From Achromobacter denitrificans NBRC 15125 (lineage in GTDB: Bacteria; Pseudomonadota; Gammaproteobacteria; Burkholderiales; Burkholderiaceae_B): a stretch of 64,000 nt of DNA. The notes under the pieces are model-generated. The model was given only the letters and a program-made list of their open reading frames with translations. It was not told the DNA's origin and searched no databases. Both the position numbers and the translations under genes were made by a program. Every line of letters starts with the position of its first letter. Position 1 is the first letter of the stretch. Location of the stretch: the NCBI RefSeq assembly GCF_001571365.1, contig NZ_BCTQ01000002.1:1-64000 (forward strand), given 5' to 3'. Below are positions 60,605-64,000 of this stretch, piece by piece.

Positions 60605-60824
60605 GCGGGCGCTCCTGGGGGCAAGGCGGAATCGGACGCGTATCGCGGCGCGAGTGTACAGCTAGTAAGAATCCGCCTGATGACAGACGGCGCGAGCACC
60701 CGCCAGGGTGGCGGGAATGGCGGAATTGTAGGGCTGTTTTTCTTACAGTCCTAAGGGAAATCCCCAGAACGGAGGCACGGCCGTTGTCATCGCGCCAAAA
60801 CGCGGGCTTTCGGCGCCCGGCAGC

Positions 60825-61277
60825 CTAGCGGATGGTGCGCGCCTCGCCGGCCTGCAAGGCCGTGATGAACAGCTCGAAATAAGGCGGAATCGCCTCCGCG
60901 GCCCCGTAACGGATCCGGCGTTCGACCTTGGCGATCGCGCCGAAGCAGACTTCGTTGCCGGGTTCGCCGCAGACCAGCACCACCGGGTCCTCGTCGTCGC
61001 AGACTTCATACAGGCCGCCATGCGCGCGGCGCCCCACCTCGTAGAGGTAGGCGGCGGCGCCGACGGTCTGCATGGGGGTCAGAGGCAAGGTCCCGAGGTG
61101 GGCGGCCTCCAGCGCTTCGTCCAGCGCATGAACGCTGGAGGGCGAGTAGTCCAGCACGGCGCCGGTCTGGCCGGCCGCCTGGACAAAATCCTGCGCGGCA
61201 TCCGCCACGCGCGCCACGAACTCTTCCTGGACTTCGTCGCGCTTGGCGTCCTGGTTTATCTTGAGGAAACCGAACAT
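60825..61277 (-). CDS. conserved hypothetical protein
   Basis: Soluble protein of 150 aa starting MFGFLKINQDAKRDEVQEEF, with AAAGGAG well placed before the ATG at 61277. It is acidic and mainly helical in the first half, with a beta-rich segment (DEDPVVLVCGEPGNEVCFGAIAKV) in the second. I do not recognise the family. A minus-strand TATAAT (61318-61323) is a likely -10, divergent from the GNAT gene. Confidence 0.75.
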   Translation of the reverse strand: MFGFLKINQDAKRDEVQEEFVARVADAAQDFVQAAGQTGAVLDYSPSSVHALDEALEAAHLGTLPLTPMQTVGAAAYLYEVGRRAHGGLYEVCDDEDPVVLVCGEPGNEVCFGAIAKVERRIRYGAAEAIPPYFELFITALQAGEARTIR

Positions 61278-61391
61278 CAGCGTCTCCTTTGTGAAAACCG
61301 CAAGCGGCGTAGAAACCATTATAGGCAAGCCGCCCCTCTATACTGGTCAAAGCGCGGTCAAAACGTTACCTATTCCCAACACTTGCCTCCC

Positions 61392-61910
61392 ATGCCCTCC
61401 CCCCTGGTTCGACGCCTCGTCCCCGCGGACGCCGCCGCCCTGCGCCAATTGCGCCTGGATGCGCTCGTCGAGACGCCGGAATCGTTCGGATCGAGTTACG
61501 AAGAGGAACATACCCTGACATTGGAGGACATCCGCGCCTGGATCGCGCCGGCGGACGATAGCGCCATGTTCGGCGTCTTCGACGAGGAAGCGCTGGCCGG
61601 CATGGTCGGCGTGGGGCGGCAGCGCAAGCTGAAGATGCGCCACAAGGCGCACATCTGGAGCATGTACGTGGCGCCCGCCCGGCGCGGCCAGGGGCTGGCC
61701 AGGCTGCTGATGCAGGCGGCCATCGCGCATGCCGGGGCCATGCGCGGCATCCGCCACGTGCAATTGAGCGTGGCCTCGAACAATACCGCGGCCGCCGCCC
61801 TCTACCTCAGCCTGGGCTTCGCCGAATATGGACGCGAGCGCGAAGCGTTGTGCGTCAATGGCCGGTACTACGACGAAACCCTGATGGCGCTGGCCCTGTC
61901 CGGCAAGTAG
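61392..61910 (+). CDS. GNAT-family N-acetyltransferase
   Basis: Acetyl-CoA-dependent acetyltransferase of 172 aa. Core motif A is IWSMYVAPARRGQGLARLL (the RGQGLA pyrophosphate loop), with motif B AAALYLSLGFAEYG. Start ATG at 61392. Substrate unknown; the ESFGSSYEEE N-terminal segment is common in GNATs of unknown target. Confidence 0.88.
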   Translation: MPSPLVRRLVPADAAALRQLRLDALVETPESFGSSYEEEHTLTLEDIRAWIAPADDSAMFGVFDEEALAGMVGVGRQRKLKMRHKAHIWSMYVAPARRGQGLARLLMQAAIAHAGAMRGIRHVQLSVASNNTAAAALYLSLGFAEYGREREALCVNGRYYDETLMALALSGK

Positions 61911-61919
61911 CGCGGCCGC

Positions 61920-63164
61920 TCAGGCCGCGCCGGGCCGGCGCCGCGCGCCGTACATGCAGATCTGGTTGCGGCCGCCGTCCTTGGCGCGGTAGAGCGCCTG
62001 GTCGGCCGCCTTGATCACCGCCTCGGGTCCGCGCAGGCTGTCGCTGCGTTCGGCCACACCCATGCTGACGGTGACCCGCAGGGGCCGCGCACTGCGCCCG
62101 TCGCGGCCGCCGCGCCGGCGCATGCCGAGCTGGTCGGCCTTGGGGCGCGCCGGCTTGTCGCGCAATCGCATCTGGTAGGCCTCGATGGCGCGCCTGACGT
62201 TTTCCAGGTGCGGCTTGCACTCGGCGGCGGTCTTGCCGGGAAAGACCAGCGTGAACTCTTCGCCGCCGAAACGGTAGGCATGCCCGCCGCCCGGCACGCG
62301 GCGCAGCTGGGCCGCCACCATGCGCAGGACCTGGTCGCCCACGTCGTGGCCATGGGTGTCGTTGAAAACCTTGAAATGATCCACGTCGGCCATCGCCAGC
62401 GCGTAGACCCGCCCGCCCATGCGCTGCAGCCGCTCGTTCAGCGCGCGCCGGCCGGGCAGGCCGGTCAGTTCGTCGAGGAACGCCATGTGGAAGCCTTCAT
62501 GCGCCAGCGAGACGCACAGGGCCGTCAGCGCGGCGGCGGACATCAGCGCCAGTTCGATGGGATGCTGGCCCCCGCGCGGCAGGGCCCAGGCCATGCACAC
62601 GAAGCCGAGCCACTGCCCGGCCTGCTGCGGCCGGCCATAGCGCAGGAGCAGCAGCGTCAGGGCCAGGCCCGTGGCCAGCAAGGCGATCAATCCCTCGATC
62701 GGCACGTTCAGGTGGCCGAGCTTGCCCTGCACCGACAGCACGCCCAGGGCGCCCGCGACGCCGTCCTTGCCCGCCAGCGCGATCGCCGCCGCGCCCAGCC
62801 CCATGAGGCCCACGCGCGCCGCCATGTCCATCAGCATGCTGGACCGCTCCGACCACAGCGCATTGATCGCATAGGCCAGGGACCACCACGCCATGGCGGG
62901 GCCCAGCGCCCAGGGCGCTTCCGCCGCCAGCGTCGGCCAGGCCGCGGTGGCGGCGAGCACGCACAGCATCAATGCCAGCGTCTGCGAACGCTGGTACATG
63001 AAGCAGGTCGCCGCGCCGATCAGGGCCATGGCCCAAGGCACGAACGGCACGATCAGCGTCAGTGCCGGCGGCCACTCCCGCCACAACAGCAGCGCCACCG
63101 CCGCGGCCACCGGCAGCGCGGGATAGAACAACAGGGGCAGCCAGGGAACATGGGGGTAACGCAC
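61920..63164 (-). CDS. membrane diguanylate cyclase
   Basis: GGDEF protein of 414 aa that makes c-di-GMP. About seven transmembrane segments (~8-220) form an MASE-like sensor. The cytoplasmic domain (~225-410) has DELTGLPGRRAL and an active GGEEF (300-304). The inhibitory RxxD site expected five residues earlier is absent (GGGH), so product inhibition is unlikely. Start is GTG at 63164. It has a proline/arginine-rich insert (~335-360). Confidence 0.9.
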   Translation of the reverse strand: MRYPHVPWLPLLFYPALPVAAAVALLLWREWPPALTLIVPFVPWAMALIGAATCFMYQRSQTLALMLCVLAATAAWPTLAAEAPWALGPAMAWWSLAYAINALWSERSSMLMDMAARVGLMGLGAAAIALAGKDGVAGALGVLSVQGKLGHLNVPIEGLIALLATGLALTLLLLRYGRPQQAGQWLGFVCMAWALPRGGQHPIELALMSAAALTALCVSLAHEGFHMAFLDELTGLPGRRALNERLQRMGGRVYALAMADVDHFKVFNDTHGHDVGDQVLRMVAAQLRRVPGGGHAYRFGGEEFTLVFPGKTAAECKPHLENVRRAIEAYQMRLRDKPARPKADQLGMRRRGGRDGRSARPLRVTVSMGVAERSDSLRGPEAVIKAADQALYRAKDGGRNQICMYGARRRPGAA

Positions 63165-63320
63165 GGGTCGGGGCCTTGCTCACGCTTGCGGAAATGACGT
63201 CGCCAAATCGGCAAACACATATAGTGTCATTTACGGACGCGGCGAGGGGTTCTTTAGCACTCGGGGCACATCGCGCCGCGCGCGTGCTATGTTTTCCGCC
63301 TGCCCTCCCGGAAGATTCCC

Positions 63321-64000
63321 ATGCGCCTCCTCGTCAACATCGACGTGCCCGATCTCGAACATGCCATCGATTTCTATCGCCGCGCCTTCGGGCTGAGGCT
63401 GCAGCGCCGCCTGGGACCAAAGGCCGCGGAGATGCGCGGCGCCGACGCGCCCATCTACCTGCTGGAAAAAGCGGCCGGCACGCCCGCCGCGGGCGCCACG
63501 CGGCAACCGCGCGACTACGCGCGGCACTGGACTCCGGTGCACCTGGACATGGTCGTGGAGGACGCGGACCGCGCGGTCGAACAGGCGGTGGCGGCGGGCG
63601 CGCGGCTGGAAGATCCGGCCGTCTCGCACGCGTGGGGCCGCATCGCGCACCTGAGCGATCCCTACGGGCACGGCATCTGCATTCTGCAGTTCCTGGGACG
63701 GGGCTACGACGAGCTGGCCGCGCCCGACATCCGGTACGCGCCCGTCACGGAGGCGGATTTCGAAACCCTGCTGGCGCTGCGCATCGAGGCCATGCGCGAA
63801 AGCCTGGAGCGCCTGGGGCGCTTCGACCCCGAGCGCGCGCGCTCGCGCCTGCGGGCCACGTTCCGGCCGGAGCACACCTGGTCCATCGAGCTGGACGGCC
63901 AACGGCTGGGGTTCTATGCGCTGCGCCCGGACGGCGACGGCTTGCGCCTGGATCACCTGTACCTGCGGCCCGGCGCCCAGGGTGAAGGCCTGGGCGGCCG
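63321..64000 (+). CDS. VOC (glyoxalase)-GNAT fusion protein (3' end outside window)
   Basis: 226 codons visible. Residues 1-~130 form a VOC/glyoxalase-like domain (MRLLVNIDVPDLEHAIDFY ... DPYGHGICILQ). From ~140 a GNAT acetyltransferase domain follows (YAPVTEADFETLLALRIEAM ... LYLRPGAQGEGLGG, with the acetyl-CoA pyrophosphate loop at the window edge). The frame is continuous, so the fusion is real. Resistance or detoxification roles are common for each domain alone; the combined function is unknown. Confidence 0.85.
   Translation, partial: MRLLVNIDVPDLEHAIDFYRRAFGLRLQRRLGPKAAEMRGADAPIYLLEKAAGTPAAGATRQPRDYARHWTPVHLDMVVEDADRAVEQAVAAGARLEDPAVSHAWGRIAHLSDPYGHGICILQFLGRGYDELAAPDIRYAPVTEADFETLLALRIEAMRESLERLGRFDPERARSRLRATFRPEHTWSIELDGQRLGFYALRPDGDGLRLDHLYLRPGAQGEGLGG

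Overview
The window is about 64 kb of high-GC DNA with the gene content and codon habits of a betaproteobacterium of the Alcaligenaceae (Bordetella/Achromobacter type). The calls behind this are the homogentisate genes, a tandem-aptamer glycine riboswitch ahead of gcvTHP, a Bordetella-like sodA, the 323-residue ThyA and the palindromic intergenic repeats. The genus is an inference from sequence style, not a database match. I see no tRNA, rRNA, insertion sequence, prophage or CRISPR array.

Layout. 1-3.8 kb: a LysR regulator (cut by the left edge) divergent from the tyrosine-catabolic pair hmgA-fahA. 3.8-7.7 kb: a PlsC-type acyltransferase, an LtaS/MdoB-type phosphoglycerol transferase and a FadR-type regulator. 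7.8-12.1 kb: a minus-strand run of FAD-linked oxidase, OmpR-type regulator, histidine kinase and PAP2 phosphatase. 12.2-16.2 kb: a degenerate biotin-carboxylase-like ORF, then phosphohexomutase and pgi. 16.2-27.6 kb: a nine-gene minus-strand surface-glycan operon with initiating transferase, wbpO, wbpP, MurJ-type flippase, AsnB-type amidotransferase and four GT4 glycosyltransferases. Its sugar genes parallel the P. aeruginosa O6 locus, but there is no visible polymerase or chain-length regulator.

27.6-35.4 kb: an apparently unannotated small transcript with its own promoter and terminator, then coq7, an OsmC protein, thyA, a MHYT-GGDEF-EAL protein, folA, a 70-bp-armed inverted repeat and a MocR regulator. 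35.5-38.4 kb: a beta-alanine route (omega-amino-acid:pyruvate aminotransferase and mmsA), divergent from the MocR gene across a repeated operator. 38.5-48.2 kb: a seven-gene operon with a peptide-type ABC importer (binding protein, two permeases, one fused double ATPase) and an amidase, bracketed by two different M81/MlrC-type metallopeptidases. It looks like a dedicated uptake and hydrolysis system for an unknown amide or peptide substrate, and is the best candidate here for an undescribed catabolic system.

48.4-64 kb: a YdgA-like DUF945 protein, the glycine-cleavage operon with its riboswitch, a sodA-ZIP transporter operon behind a Fur-like palindrome, a HI0933-type flavoprotein behind an Orn/Lys/Arg decarboxylase, a short hypothetical protein, a GNAT enzyme, a membrane diguanylate cyclase and a VOC-GNAT fusion cut by the right edge. 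Very long antisense open frames throughout are a by-product of the base composition and were not annotated.
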